A program made the position numbers and the translations under genes. A stretch of DNA of 64,000 bases from CAVUAT01 sp963739545 (GTDB lineage: Bacteria > Actinomycetota > Thermoleophilia > Solirubrobacterales > 70-9): the NCBI GenBank assembly GCA_963739545.1, contig CAVUAT010000012.1, positions 71,571 to 135,570 of the forward strand, given 5' to 3'. Shown piece by piece: positions 29,992 through 40,731 of this stretch (the first letter of the stretch is position 1; each line of letters opens with the position of its first letter). The notes below the pieces were generated by a model. That model was not told where the DNA came from. It searched no databases and saw only the letters and a program-made list of their open reading frames with translations.

Positions 29992-31511
29992 CCGAGCAGC
30001 GAGCGCCCGGTCATCGCCTCGGGCTGTTCGATCCCGAGCAGCTCGAGCACCGTCGGGGCGACGTCGGCGAGGATGCCCCCGTCGCGCAGCTTGGCGCCCG
30101 CAACGGTGACGATCATCGGAACCGGATTGGTCGAGTGCGCCGTGTTGGGCGAGACCCCGTCGCTCTCCAGCATCTGCTCGGCGTTGCCGTGGTCGGCGGT
30201 GATCAGGCAGGCGCCGCCGGAATCGTGGACCGCGGCGACGACCTCGGCGAGCCGGCCGTCGACCTCCTCGATCGCCGCGACGGCAGCTGGGATCACGCCG
30301 GTGTGGCCGACCATGTCGGGGTTGGCGAAGTTGATGACGCCGAACCGGAATCCGGGCGCCGGCTCCTCGCGCCAGCGGGAGGTGAACTCGTTCGCGGCCC
30401 CGGCCGCGTTCATCTCGGGCATGCGGTCGTAGGTCGGGACGTCTCGCGGCGAGGGCGCGAGCGCGCGCTCCTCCCCTCCCCACTCCTGCTCACGTCCTCC
30501 GTTGAAGAAGTAGGTGACGTGCGCGTACTTCTCGGTCTCGGCGACGTGCAGCTGGCGCCCCCCCTGCTTGGAGATCACCTCGGCGAGGGTCGTTTCGGGC
30601 ACCGACGGCGCGAACGCGACCGGATAGGGCCAACCGTCTTTGTACTGGGTCATCGTCGTCACCTCGAGCACGGGCGCGCCCTCGCGGTCGATGGCGTCGA
30701 AGGTGGGCTCGCCGAGCGCCAGCGTAAGCTGGCGGGCGCGATCGGGTCGGAAGTTGATGAACAGCACGGGCTCGTCGGCGGCGACGCCGTCGTAGTCCCC
30801 GATCACGGTCGGCTCGATGAACTCGTCGGTGACCTCGGCTTCATAGGAGGCTCGGATCGCTGCCACCGCGGCGTCGGCGCGCTCGCCCTCGGCGCGGACG
30901 ATTGCGTCGTAGGCTTTCTTGATGCGATCCCAGCGGCCGTCGCGATCCATGCCCCAGTAGCGGCCACCGACCGTCCCGACGCGGCCGGCGTGCTTGAGCC
31001 AGCGCTCGAGCTCGGTGAGGTAGCCGGCTCCGCTCGTCGGCAGGGTGTCGCGGCCGTCGGTCAGCGCGTGCACCACGAGGTCGCTGACGCCCTCCTCGGC
31101 GGCGAGCTCGATTACGGCCTCGATGTGCTCCCATCCCGAGTGGACGCCGCCGTCGGAGATCAGGCCGATCGCGTGCATGCGCCCGCGGCGCGACTCGCGG
31201 GCCCGCCCGCAGGCGTCGCGCAGCGCTTGGTTCTCGAAGAACGACCCGTCGGCGATCGACTCGTCGATGCGCGAGAGGTCCTGCTTGACGACCGCTCCGG
31301 CGCCCAGGTTCATGTGGCCGACCTCCGAATTGCCCATCTGTCCCGGCGGAAGGCCCACGTCGCGGCCCGAGGTCGAGAGCGTCGTGTGCGGATACGTGGA
31401 CCAGAGCTCGTCGAAGACCGGCGTCTCGGCCTGAATGACGGCGTTGCCGGGCCCCTCCGGCGCCAGCCCGAAGCCGTCCAGCACGATCAGCGCGACGGAG
31501 GGATGGGTCAT
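29988..31511 (-). CDS. gpmI: 2,3-bisphosphoglycerate-independent phosphoglycerate mutase
   Basis: A 507-residue Mn-dependent mutase that interconverts 3- and 2-phosphoglycerate in glycolysis. Motifs are ALIVLDGFGL (metal), the phosphoserine site GQMGNSEVGHMNLGAG, HALTDGRDT, GRYWGMDRDGRWDRI, FNGGREQEWGGEER and the second metal cluster NFANPDMVGHTG and ADHGNAEQM. It is the last gene of the gap-pgk-tpiA-gpmI operon; its ATG overlaps the tpiA stop by 4 bases. Confidence 0.97.
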   Translation of the reverse strand: MTHPSVALIVLDGFGLAPEGPGNAVIQAETPVFDELWSTYPHTTLSTSGRDVGLPPGQMGNSEVGHMNLGAGAVVKQDLSRIDESIADGSFFENQALRDACGRARESRRGRMHAIGLISDGGVHSGWEHIEAVIELAAEEGVSDLVVHALTDGRDTLPTSGAGYLTELERWLKHAGRVGTVGGRYWGMDRDGRWDRIKKAYDAIVRAEGERADAAVAAIRASYEAEVTDEFIEPTVIGDYDGVAADEPVLFINFRPDRARQLTLALGEPTFDAIDREGAPVLEVTTMTQYKDGWPYPVAFAPSVPETTLAEVISKQGGRQLHVAETEKYAHVTYFFNGGREQEWGGEERALAPSPRDVPTYDRMPEMNAAGAANEFTSRWREEPAPGFRFGVINFANPDMVGHTGVIPAAVAAIEEVDGRLAEVVAAVHDSGGACLITADHGNAEQMLESDGVSPNTAHSTNPVPMIVTVAGAKLRDGGILADVAPTVLELLGIEQPEAMTGRSLLG

Positions 31512-32255
31512 GCCGACGCGGCCTCGATGATGCCCAGGAAGTCAGCGGCCTCGAGACTCGCCCCGCCGACGAGTGCCCCATCGACGTCGGCCTGGGCCAT
31601 CAGTTCGGCCGCGTTGCCGGGCTTGACCGAGCCGCCGTAGAGGATCCGCACGGCCTCGGCCATCTCGGTGCTTCGGCCGGAGAGGCGGACCCTGATCAGC
31701 GCGGCGGCCTCCTGGGCCTGCTCGGGGGTCGCCGTGCGGCCCGTCCCGATAGCCCAGATCGGCTCGTAGGCGATCACGATGTCGGCCAGGCGCGACTCGG
31801 GCACCTCGGAGAGGTCGGCCTCGATCTGGCCGGTGAGCACCTCCGCCATCTCGTCCGCGTCGCGCTGCGCGGCGTTCTCGCCGACGCAGAGGATCGGTGT
31901 CAGGCCCGCGTCGAGCGCCGCGGGAACCTTGCCCGACAGCGCCTCATCGCTCTCGGCGAAGTGCTCGCGGCGCTCGGAGTGCCCGAGAACGACCGCCTCG
32001 ACACCGAGCTCGAGCAGCATCGGAGCCGAGATCTCGCCGGTGAAGGCGCCGCTCGGCGCCTCGTGCATGTTCTGGGCTGCGACCCTGACGCGGCTGCGCT
32101 CGCAGGCCTCGACCGTGGTGCGAAGCGCCGTGTACGGCGGGCAGATGATCACCTCGGAGCCGCCCTCTGGCAGCTTGTCGAGGAACGCGGCGAGGAAGTC
32201 GGTCGCCTCCGCCACGGTCTTGTTCATTTTCCAGTTCGCCGCAAAAACGGGTGTC

Positions 32256-32263
<8 letters not shown>
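31508..32263 (-). CDS. tpiA: Triosephosphate isomerase
   Basis: A 251-residue TIM-barrel enzyme interconverting DHAP and glyceraldehyde 3-phosphate. The catalytic residues are visible: Asn and Lys in FAANWKMN, His in VVLGHSERR, Glu in IAYEPIWAIGTG, and the phosphate loop YGGSVKPGN. Length is standard. It overlaps the pgk stop by 8 bases and the gpmI start by 4, so the four glycolytic genes form one operon. Confidence 0.97.
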
Positions 32264-33429
<1,166 letters not shown>

Positions 33430-33437
<8 letters not shown>

Positions 33438-34449
33438 CGACCGAGGCCGGCTGCAGGACCTTCCCAGCGAGCTCGACGCAGCGGTTCGAGTAGCCCCACT
33501 CGTTGTCGTACCAGGCGAAGACCTTGACCATGTTGCCCTCGAGCACCATCGTCTGCCCGGCGTCGAAGATCGACGAGTGCGGGTCGCCGACGATGTCGGT
33601 CGACACGATCGGAGCCTCGGTGTAGGAGAGGATCCCGGCCAGCGGGCCGTCTGCCGCGGACTTGATCGCCCCGTTGATCTCCTCGACGCTCGTGTCCTTC
33701 GAGGACTGGAACGTGAGGTCGACGACGGAGCCGGTGGCGACGGGCGCGCGCACAGCCATCCCGTTGAGCCTTCCGTTCAGCTCGGGCAGCACCAAGCCGA
33801 CGGCCTTGGCGGCGCCGGTCGACGTCGGGATCAGGTTGATCGCGGCGGCGCGGGCGCGACGCAGGTCGGAGTGCGGCATGTCCTGCAGCCGCTGGTCCGC
33901 CGTATAGGCATGGATCGTCGTCATCAGCCCGTGGTCGATACCGACCGTCTCGTGCAGGACCTTGGCGGCCGGCGCAAGGCAGTTGGTCGTGCACGAGGCG
34001 TTGGAGATGATGTTGTGCTGCTCGGGGTCGTAGGCGTCGAAGTTGACGCCCAGCGCGACCGTGATGTCCGGGTCGGTCGCGGGTGCCGAGATGATCACCT
34101 TTTTGGCGCCGGCGTCGAGGTGCTTGGCGGCGCCGTCGCGTTTCGTGAACAGGCCGGTCGACTCGATCACGACGTCGGCGCCGAGATCGCCCCACGGCAG
34201 GGCAGCGGGGTCGCGCTCGGAGAGCACCTTGAGCTCGTCGCCGTCGATCACGATGGCCTCACCGTTGACCGACACCTCACCCGGGTAGCGGCCGAGGACC
34301 GAGTCGTACTTGAGCAGATGGGCGAGCGTCCCGGCGTCGGTGAGGTCGTTGACAGCCACGAAGTCGATGTCGGCGTCGGCCGCCTTCGCCGCGCGGAAGA
34401 GATTTCGCCCGATTCGACCGAACCCGTTGATTCCGACCTTCACAGCCAT
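33430..34449 (-). CDS. gap: Glyceraldehyde-3-phosphate dehydrogenase
   Basis: A 339-residue type I GAPDH. NAD site VGINGFGRIGRNLFR, active-site Cys in ISNASCTTNCLAP, the base His in the downstream segment, and the C-terminal WYDNEWGYSNRCVEL. The ATG at 34449 is preceded by AAGGAGG with ideal spacing. It is the first gene of the glycolytic operon gap-pgk-tpiA-gpmI. No CggR- or GapR-type regulator gene lies next to it. Confidence 0.97.
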
Positions 34450-34474
34450 TTGAAGTTCCTCCTTGGTTTCGGGA

Positions 34475-34837
34475 TCAGTCCGGCGCGACGATGAGTTGGA
34501 CGAGATAGCCGTCCGGGTCATTCATCCGCGCCGAGTAGTTGCCGGGGCCGCGCAGCGGCGCGCTGCCGGGCTCGCCAGCCGACTCGCCGCCGTTCGCCAT
34601 CCCGGACTCGTAAGAGGCCTTGACGGCGGGGATGCTCCGCGCCGGGAACGATACGTGGCCGAAGCCAGGCCGCTGGGTGTCGTCAAGCTCGATGAAGAAA
34701 ACCGACCGGATCAGCCCCCAGCTGATCGCGGTCTCGCTCTCCTCCTGGCGGCGCCAGCCGAGGGGAGCGAGGATGGAGTCATAGAAGCGGGCGCTGCGCT
34801 CCATGTCCGCGACTTTGAGTGTGACCAGGTGGACCAA
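34475..34837 (-). CDS. VOC-family protein
   Basis: A 120-residue vicinal-oxygen-chelate protein: VHLVTLKVADMERSARFYDS, FYDSILAPLGWRRQEES, FGHVSFPARSIPAVKASYES, NYSARMNDPDGYLVQLIV. The motif DPDGYLVQ is typical of glyoxalase-like relatives. It appears to start with TTG at 34837, the only candidate upstream of the first strand, with TAGGCT 9 bases ahead. It lies just before gap on the same strand but with the gap ribosome site in between, so a shared transcript is possible. Confidence 0.8.
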   Translation of the reverse strand: MVHLVTLKVADMERSARFYDSILAPLGWRRQEESETAISWGLIRSVFFIELDDTQRPGFGHVSFPARSIPAVKASYESGMANGGESAGEPGSAPLRGPGNYSARMNDPDGYLVQLIVAPD

Positions 34838-34861
34838 CGCCGGGCTAGCCTAGCTCCCCAT

Positions 34862-35629
34862 TCAACGGCGCGGTTCCCAGCGGAAGAACCGAACCGCGAC
34901 GATCAGGGCGCCGACGCCCCACACGGCGACCACTGCCAGGTACCCGATCTCGAATCCGGCTCCGGTCGTGTTGGGGTCCCACGCGGTGAAGAAGGCCTCG
35001 AAGAAAGGGCGCACGGGGAACACGTCGGCGACGGTTAGGACCCCCGCGGGGATCTCGCTGTCGGGAATGAAGATCCCCGAGATGAAGTACAGCGGCAGAA
35101 TCGCCGCGTTCGTGATCGCGGGAGCCGCGTCCTCGCTCGGGATCACAGCCGCAAGCGCGAAACCGATGCAGCTGAAGGCGAAAGCGCCGACGAGCAGCGT
35201 CACGGCGACGGCCGGCAGGGTGTTCGTCGGGATCTCGACCCCCCAGACGACGTTCCCGATCAGCGCGATCAGGACGATCATCAGCACGGAGATCACGAGG
35301 GCATTGCCGACCCTGCCGGCGATGAAGACCCAGGGCGGGAGCGGCGTACCGCGCACCCGCTTCAGCAGGCCCGTCTCGCGGTCCTCGGTGAGGCGGATGG
35401 CGAGACTCTGTGCCGTAGCCGAGACCACGGCAAGCGTGAAGATCGCCGGGACGTAGTAGGTGGAGGTGTTCACCCCCGTTCCCTCGACCTCGTCGTTGCC
35501 GAAGATGACGTTGAAGATCGTCAGGAAGATCAGCGGGAACATCACGGTGAAGAAGACGCTCGCCGGGTTGCGCCAGAAGACCTTCTGGTCGTAGCGGAAC
35601 TGGTGAGCGACGAGGGCGACTGAGCTCAT
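34862..35629 (-). CDS. ABC-2 type exporter permease
   Basis: A 255-residue membrane protein with six helices and the ABC-2 layout: N-terminal QFRYDQKVFWRNPASVFFTV, TEDRETGLLKRVRGTPLPPW (cytoplasmic coupling region), PLYFISGIFIPDSEIPAGV and a final span. It pairs with the ATPase gene, whose stop overlaps its ATG by 4 bases, as a drug or lipid exporter of the DrrAB type. Substrate unknown. Confidence 0.88.
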   Translation of the reverse strand: MSSVALVAHQFRYDQKVFWRNPASVFFTVMFPLIFLTIFNVIFGNDEVEGTGVNTSTYYVPAIFTLAVVSATAQSLAIRLTEDRETGLLKRVRGTPLPPWVFIAGRVGNALVISVLMIVLIALIGNVVWGVEIPTNTLPAVAVTLLVGAFAFSCIGFALAAVIPSEDAAPAITNAAILPLYFISGIFIPDSEIPAGVLTVADVFPVRPFFEAFFTAWDPNTTGAGFEIGYLAVVAVWGVGALIVAVRFFRWEPRR

Positions 35630-36546
35630 GAGCCGGCACCCCCGTTCGAGTCGGCGTTGACTAGCGCGAGGTAGTGGTCCTCGAGGCTCGGCCTGCGGAC
35701 CTCGAGCTGCGCCAGCCCCCGCCCGGGAGCGCCGTCGGCCCAGGCCGTCAGCTCGCGCAACACCGGGACCGGGTCCGCGGCCCGCAGCGAGACCGCCCTG
35801 CCGTCGATCCTCGCCGCATCGCGCACGGCGGCGGGCAGGTCCTCGCCGCCGAGCCCCGCGGGCAGGTGAAAGCTGATCGTGGAATCGTCGCCGTCGGGGC
35901 CCGAGATGTCGTCGGGGGCGCCCTGCGCGACAATCCGCCCCGAGGCGATGATCGCGACGTGGTCGGCGAGCGCCTGCGCCTCCTCCATGTAGTGGGTCGT
36001 CAAGAAGACCGTCTTGCCGAGTTCACGCAGGTTCGAGATCACCGTCCAGGCCTGGCGCCGGGCCGAGGGGTCGAACCCCGTGGTCGGCTCGTCGAGGAAG
36101 AGCAGCTCGGGATCGCCGATCAGGGCCATCGCGACGTCGAGGCGGCGCTGCTGGCCGCCCGAGAGCGTCGACGAGCGCGCGTCGGCCTTGTCGGCGAGCC
36201 CGACCAGCTCGAGAGTCTCGTCGACGTTGCGAGGCGAGCGGTAATAGCCGGCGTACTGGGCGACGGCCTCCCGCGGCGTCAGCTGGCGCTGCAGCTTGCA
36301 CTCCTGGAGCACGATCCCGACGCGCTCGCGCCACTCGCGCCCAGCCTCACTCGGGTCGATGCCCAGCACAGAGACGGATCCGGAGGTGCGGCTTCGATAG
36401 CCCTCGAGGATCTCGACCGTGGTCGTCTTGCCCGCGCCGTTGGGCCCGAGGAAGGCAAAGATCTCGCCCGCTCCGACCTCGATGTCGAGCCCGCGCACGG
36501 CCTCCACGTCCCCGTAGGACTTGTGCAGCCCCATTACCTCGATCAA
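35626..36546 (-). CDS. ABC exporter ATPase (DrrA-like)
   Basis: A 306-residue ATPase: Walker A GPNGAGKTTT, Q-loop VLQECKLQRQL, signature LSGGQQRRLDVAMAL, Walker B LLFLDEPTTGFD and the H-loop TTHYMEEAQ. The C-terminal 90 residues form the small alpha/beta domain seen in DrrA-type daunorubicin-resistance ATPases. Its ATG overlaps the rapZ stop by 4 bases, so the pair sits in the uvrC-rapZ transcript. Confidence 0.93.
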   Translation of the reverse strand: MIEVMGLHKSYGDVEAVRGLDIEVGAGEIFAFLGPNGAGKTTTVEILEGYRSRTSGSVSVLGIDPSEAGREWRERVGIVLQECKLQRQLTPREAVAQYAGYYRSPRNVDETLELVGLADKADARSSTLSGGQQRRLDVAMALIGDPELLFLDEPTTGFDPSARRQAWTVISNLRELGKTVFLTTHYMEEAQALADHVAIIASGRIVAQGAPDDISGPDGDDSTISFHLPAGLGGEDLPAAVRDAARIDGRAVSLRAADPVPVLRELTAWADGAPGRGLAQLEVRRPSLEDHYLALVNADSNGGAGS

Positions 36547-37439
36547 GTTTCGATCTCTGTGTCGCGGTGCACGACCTGCAGCTTGACGTCGTCGCGGTTG
36601 CGGAGCTGAGTGGCGATGTGATCCGCGACGGCGATCGAGCGGTGGCGCCCGCCCGTGCAGCCGACGGCGATCGTCAGGTGCTGCTTCCCCTCGGCGACGT
36701 AGGCCGGCAGCAGGAATTCGAGCAGCGGCATCAGCCGCCCGTAGAACTCGCCGGCCTGGGTACCCGCCTCGACGTACTCCCTGACCGGCTCGTCGAGCCC
36801 CGTCTGCGGACGGAGGTCGTCCACGTAGTGCGGGTTGGGCAGGAAGCGGACGTCGAGGGTCAGGTCAGCGTCGCGCGGCGGCCCGTTCTTGAAGCCGAAG
36901 GTGAGGAGGGTCAGAGCAAGCTGGTTGTCGCCGCGCTCGCGCCCGATCAGCTCGGTCGCGATCCGCCGCCGCAGGCTGCCGCCCGTCAGGTCGGTGGTGT
37001 CGATCACCACATCGGCGCGCTCGCGAAGCGGCGCCAGGAGCTTCCGCTCCTCGCGGATCCCGTCGACGATCCGCCCGCTTCGCGCCAGGGGGTGGCGGCG
37101 GCGGGTCTCCTTGTATCGGTGCAGCAGCGTCTCCTCGTCGGCCTCGAGGAAGAGCACCTTGGTGTCGAGTCCACCGGCCTCGAGCTCGCCGATCACCGCC
37201 ACCAAGTCCTCGAAGTACTCGCCCCCGCGCACGTCCGACACCACCGCGGCGCGCTCCACACCCGAGCCCTCATGGCGGAAGAGCTCGCCGAGGCCGGCGA
37301 TCATCTTCGGCGGCAGGTTGTCGACGCAGAAGTAGCCGCCGTCCTCGAAGGCGGCGATCGCCTCGGACTTGCCGGCTCCGGAATGGCCGGTGATCACCAC
37401 CAGCTCGACCTTCGTTTCGGGTTCGCTCTTCGTGCTCAT
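36543..37439 (-). CDS. rapZ: RapZ/YvcJ-family nucleotide-binding adapter protein
   Basis: A 298-residue P-loop protein: Walker A TGHSGAGKSEAI, CVDNLPPKMI, RRRHPLARSG, and the C-terminal half with FGFKNGPPRDADLTLDVRFL, NPHYVDDLRPQTG and VGCTGGRHRSIAVADHI. In proteobacteria RapZ controls GlmS mRNA decay; in Gram-positives the YvcJ version binds nucleotides and affects competence and cell-wall balance. In many Gram-positive genomes uvrC-rapZ is followed by yvcK and whiA; here an ABC exporter takes that place. Confidence 0.94.
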   Translation of the reverse strand: MSTKSEPETKVELVVITGHSGAGKSEAIAAFEDGGYFCVDNLPPKMIAGLGELFRHEGSGVERAAVVSDVRGGEYFEDLVAVIGELEAGGLDTKVLFLEADEETLLHRYKETRRRHPLARSGRIVDGIREERKLLAPLRERADVVIDTTDLTGGSLRRRIATELIGRERGDNQLALTLLTFGFKNGPPRDADLTLDVRFLPNPHYVDDLRPQTGLDEPVREYVEAGTQAGEFYGRLMPLLEFLLPAYVAEGKQHLTIAVGCTGGRHRSIAVADHIATQLRNRDDVKLQVVHRDTEIET

Positions 37440-37446
37440 CGCGGGG

Positions 37447-39324
37447 TCAGTTCGCCCTGTTCAGCTGGTGGTGTATCTCGCGAGCGAGCTTACCCGGGAC
37501 CCCCGGGACGGCCTCGAGCTCCTCGCGGGTCGCCGCGACGAGGCGGTCGGGCGACCCGAAGTGCTTCAGCAGCGCCTGCTTGCGAGCCGGCCCCACGCCC
37601 TTGACCCCGTCGAGGACTGAGGCGGTCATCGACTTGTCGCGGCGGGTGCGGTGGAAGGTGATCGCAAAGCGGTGCGCCTCGTCGCGCACGCGCTGGAGCA
37701 GCCGCAGCCCGGCCGAGCGCTCGTCGAGCATCACCGGTGCGCTGCGGCCGGGGACGAAGATCTCCTCGATCCGCTTCGCGAGGCTGATCACCGTCACGCC
37801 GCGCTCGACCAGCGGCTGAAGCGCCTTCATCCCGGCCGAGAGCTGGCCCTTGCCGCCGTCGATGAGGATCAGGTCGGGAAGGGCCGCGAAGCTCTCGTCG
37901 CGGTTGGGATCGTGCGGCGAGAGGTCGGCCTGCTCGAGGTAACGGGCGACGCGCCGCGACAGCACCTCGTTCATCGCCGCAAAATCGTCCGGACCACGTC
38001 CGTTACCGTCCCCGTCGCCGCGGATCTTGAACTTGCGGTAGTCGGACTTCTTCGGCGCCCCGCCGCTGAACACGACCATCGAGGCGACCTGGTTCGTCTC
38101 GCCGAGGTTGGAGATGTCGAAGGCCTCGATGCGGACGGGGACGCGCTCGAGCTCGAGCTCCTCCTGCAGGGCGCCGAGCGCCTCGGCGCGCTGCTGGTGG
38201 CGGTGCTCGCGGCGCAGCCGGTCCTGGGCGAGCGCGAGCTCGGCGTTCCGCGTCGCCAGCTCGCGCAGGCGCCGCAGGTCGCCGCGGGCCGCCACGCGCA
38301 CCTCGACCTTGGAGTCGCGGTGCGTCGAGAGGGCCTCTTCGAGCACCTGGGTGCGCCCCTTCAGCTCGGGACCAACCACCACCCTCGAGGGCACGGCGGG
38401 CGCCGCGCTGTAGTACTGGAGCATGAAGCTTTCGGCGACCTCGGCGGCGTCGCGCTCCTCGCCCCCGGCGAGATAGAAGCCCTGGCGCTCGGCGAGCACG
38501 CCGTCGCGGACCTGGAAGACCTGGGCATTCGCGTCGGTGCCCTCGACGGCTACCCCGATCAGGTCGGCGCTCCCGAGCGAGCCGCCCGCGACGCGCTGGC
38601 GCTCCATCAGGCTGCGGACCGCGTTCAGCCGATCGCGGAACAATGCCGCGCGCTCGAAGTCCTGGGCCCCCGACGCCTCCTCCATCTTCTCGTCGAGGTC
38701 GCGTGCGATCTGCTTGTAGCGGCCCGAGAGGAAGCCGATGATCTGGTCGATGTTGCGGCGGTACTCGTCGCGGTCGATGTAGCCGACGCATGGGGCCTGG
38801 CAGCGCTTGATGTAGTAGTCGAGGCAGGGGACGCCCGAGCGGCGACCCGGCTCGGGCCCTTCGCAGGTGCGGTACTGGAACAGCTTGCCGAGGAGCTCAA
38901 GCGTCTCGCGCACACGCTTGGCCGACGAGAAGGGGCCGAAGTAGGCGCGGTTGGGGCGGTGGCGCTCACGCGTGAAGTAGACGCGGGGGAACTCCTCGTC
39001 GAGGCTGATCGCGATGTACGGGTAGGACTTGTCGTCGCGCAGGCGGATGTTGAAGCGCGGCCGCAGCCGCTTGATGAAGCTCTGCTCGGTCAGCAGCGCC
39101 TCGGCCTCGGTCTGGGTGACCAGAACCTCGATCTCGTGGATGCGCGAGATCATCTCGGGGTTCGATCCGCGCCCCGAGAAGTGCGACGAGACACGCTTGC
39201 GGATCGAGCGGGCCTTGCCTACGTAGAGGACCTCTCCCTCGCGATCGCGGAAGACGTACACGCCCGGGGCATCCGGCAGGTCGCGCCGCTCGTCGGCGAG
39301 CCTCTTCTCGCTCTTCTTGGCCAC
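37447..39324 (-). CDS. uvrC: Excinuclease ABC subunit C
   Basis: A 625-residue nuclease that makes both incisions in nucleotide excision repair. The GIY-YIG domain is at the start (APGVYVFRDREGEVLYVGKA), followed by a Cys-rich zone (CEGPEPGRRSGVPCLDYYIK), the UvrB-binding UVR motif (RDLDEKMEEASGAQDFERAA), the RNase H-like domain (RIEAFDISNLGETNQVASMV, LILIDGGKGQLSAGM) and C-terminal tandem helix-hairpin-helix (GVKGVGPARKQALLKHFG). It begins with GTG at 39324. No LexA box is evident in its short upstream region. Confidence 0.96.
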   Translation of the reverse strand: MAKKSEKRLADERRDLPDAPGVYVFRDREGEVLYVGKARSIRKRVSSHFSGRGSNPEMISRIHEIEVLVTQTEAEALLTEQSFIKRLRPRFNIRLRDDKSYPYIAISLDEEFPRVYFTRERHRPNRAYFGPFSSAKRVRETLELLGKLFQYRTCEGPEPGRRSGVPCLDYYIKRCQAPCVGYIDRDEYRRNIDQIIGFLSGRYKQIARDLDEKMEEASGAQDFERAALFRDRLNAVRSLMERQRVAGGSLGSADLIGVAVEGTDANAQVFQVRDGVLAERQGFYLAGGEERDAAEVAESFMLQYYSAAPAVPSRVVVGPELKGRTQVLEEALSTHRDSKVEVRVAARGDLRRLRELATRNAELALAQDRLRREHRHQQRAEALGALQEELELERVPVRIEAFDISNLGETNQVASMVVFSGGAPKKSDYRKFKIRGDGDGNGRGPDDFAAMNEVLSRRVARYLEQADLSPHDPNRDESFAALPDLILIDGGKGQLSAGMKALQPLVERGVTVISLAKRIEEIFVPGRSAPVMLDERSAGLRLLQRVRDEAHRFAITFHRTRRDKSMTASVLDGVKGVGPARKQALLKHFGSPDRLVAATREELEAVPGVPGKLAREIHHQLNRAN

Positions 39325-39350
39325 AAGGCTAAGGGTAGGCTTCCGCCCCC

Positions 39351-40169
39351 ATGGACCCGCCCGAGCTGAAGACGCTGAAGATCGAGGGCGACGGGCCGGA
39401 CGGCGCGTTGGGCACGCTGACGCTGAACCGGCCCGACGACATGAACGCGATGAGCCCCGATCTCATCTACGAGCTCACCGTGGCCGCCGCCTGGCTCGCC
39501 GACCGTGCTCCGTTCCGCGCGCTGGTCGTAACCGGCGCCGGCGGCGCCTTCTCGGCCGGCGGCGACATCAACTGGTTCCAGAAGGGCCTCGATGACCCCG
39601 GCCACGACCTGCCCTCGGACGTCCGCCGCGGCGCCGAGGTCCTGCACCAGGCGATCATCGACTTCCGCCGCATCCCGTACCCGGTGATCGGCGCTGTCAA
39701 CGGCGCCGCCGCGGGCGCCGGGTTCTCCTTCGCGCTGATGTGCGACCTTCGAATCGCCTCCGAGAATGCCATCTTCGTCATCGCCTACGGGCGCATCGGC
39801 GCCTCGCCCGACGGCGGCATGACCTACTTCCTCCCCCGTGTGGTCGGCCCGGCGAAGGCACTCGAGCTCGCGCTCGAGGACCCGGTGATTGACGCGAACG
39901 CCGCGCTCGAGCTCGGCATCGTCAGCAGGGTCGTGCCGGCCGACGACCTGCTCGCCGCCGCGAACGAGAAGGCCGCCGAGCTCGCGGCGAAGGCGCCCCA
40001 CTACGTTCGCACCGCGAAGTCGCTGCTCGCACAGAGCATGGAGAACTCGCTCGCCGACCACCTCCAGCTCGAGCGCCACGGGATCGCGGACTCCATGGCG
40101 ACCCAGGATCTTCAGCGCGGAGTCAAGGCGTTCTTCGCCGGCGAGAAGGTCGAATTCACCGGCGAATGA
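39351..40169 (+). CDS. Enoyl-CoA hydratase/isomerase family protein
   Basis: A 272-residue crotonase-fold enzyme. The CoA/oxyanion elements are seen in GAGGAFSAGGDI and AVNGAAAGAGFSFALMCDLR. The usual catalytic Glu of helix 3 falls in GAAAGAG and is absent, while the second acid is an Asp (GASPDGGMTYFLPR), as in isomerase-like members related to PaaG. So an isomerase or thioesterase is more likely than a plain hydratase. TAGGCT (39336-39341) lies 9 bases before the ATG. It is divergent from uvrC. Confidence 0.88.
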   Translation: MDPPELKTLKIEGDGPDGALGTLTLNRPDDMNAMSPDLIYELTVAAAWLADRAPFRALVVTGAGGAFSAGGDINWFQKGLDDPGHDLPSDVRRGAEVLHQAIIDFRRIPYPVIGAVNGAAAGAGFSFALMCDLRIASENAIFVIAYGRIGASPDGGMTYFLPRVVGPAKALELALEDPVIDANAALELGIVSRVVPADDLLAAANEKAAELAAKAPHYVRTAKSLLAQSMENSLADHLQLERHGIADSMATQDLQRGVKAFFAGEKVEFTGE

Positions 40170-40241
40170 TCCGGGAAGGCCCCGGCGCCGCTAGATAGAG
40201 TGACTCGCGCAGTGCCAGTACACCCAAGAAAGGGGAAAGGG

Positions 40242-40679
40242 ATGAAAAAGGCTTCTGTTCTGCTGGTGGCCATCGCCCTCGCCGCCTTCGGTCTCGCCGC
40301 ATGCGGCGGGGATGACGACGACGACAGCGACACGACCGAGGCCGCGACCACCGAAGCGCCGGCAACCGAAACCGAGGCCGCCGGAGGAGCGGGCGGCACG
40401 ATCGACCTCTCGGCCCCTGCTGACGGCTCGTTCGCCTACGACACGACCGAGGTCGACACGGCCGCCGGCACGGTCACGGTGAACTTCGACAACCCGGCGC
40501 CGCTCTCGCACAACGTCGTGATCGAGGACGACGCCGGTGAGACCCTCGGCGAGACCGACCTGATCTCGGAGAGCACCACGTCGACCACCGTCGACCTCCA
40601 GCCCGGGAGCTACACGTTCTACTGCAGCGTCCCCGGACACCGCGAAGGCGGCATGGAAGGGACTCTCACAGCCAACTAG
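40242..40679 (+). CDS. Plastocyanin-like cupredoxin lipoprotein
   Basis: A 145-residue lipoprotein: lipobox LAAC in the first 20 residues, an acidic and Thr-rich linker (DDDDDSDTTEAATTEAP) and a cupredoxin domain. The type 1 copper ligands are visible: His in PLSHNVVI, then Cys, His and Met in FYCSVPGHREGGM. It is an extracytoplasmic electron carrier. GGGGAAAGGG precedes the ATG at 40242. Presence of cytochrome c maturation genes nearby fits an electron-transfer role, but no partner oxidase is in the window. Confidence 0.92.
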   Translation: MKKASVLLVAIALAAFGLAACGGDDDDDSDTTEAATTEAPATETEAAGGAGGTIDLSAPADGSFAYDTTEVDTAAGTVTVNFDNPAPLSHNVVIEDDAGETLGETDLISESTTSTTVDLQPGSYTFYCSVPGHREGGMEGTLTAN

Positions 40680-40699
40680 CGAGGTATCGCTCGGCTCCA

Positions 40700-40731
40700 G
40701 AGGCCTCGCTCGGTGCTCCGGGCGGGGCCTC
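40700..40731. terminator. Probable terminator between cupredoxin and homoserine dehydrogenase genes
   Basis: GAGGCCTCGC and GCGGGGCCTC pair over 10 positions with one G-T pair and a 12-base loop, between two convergent genes. There is no strong T run, so the call is moderate. Confidence 0.45.

Noticed and set aside
29191..30483. A long minus-strand frame running across the Xre, nucleotidyltransferase and gpmI region.
   Set aside because: It is out of frame with gpmI and antisense to two well-supported genes; the translation is Arg-rich and featureless.
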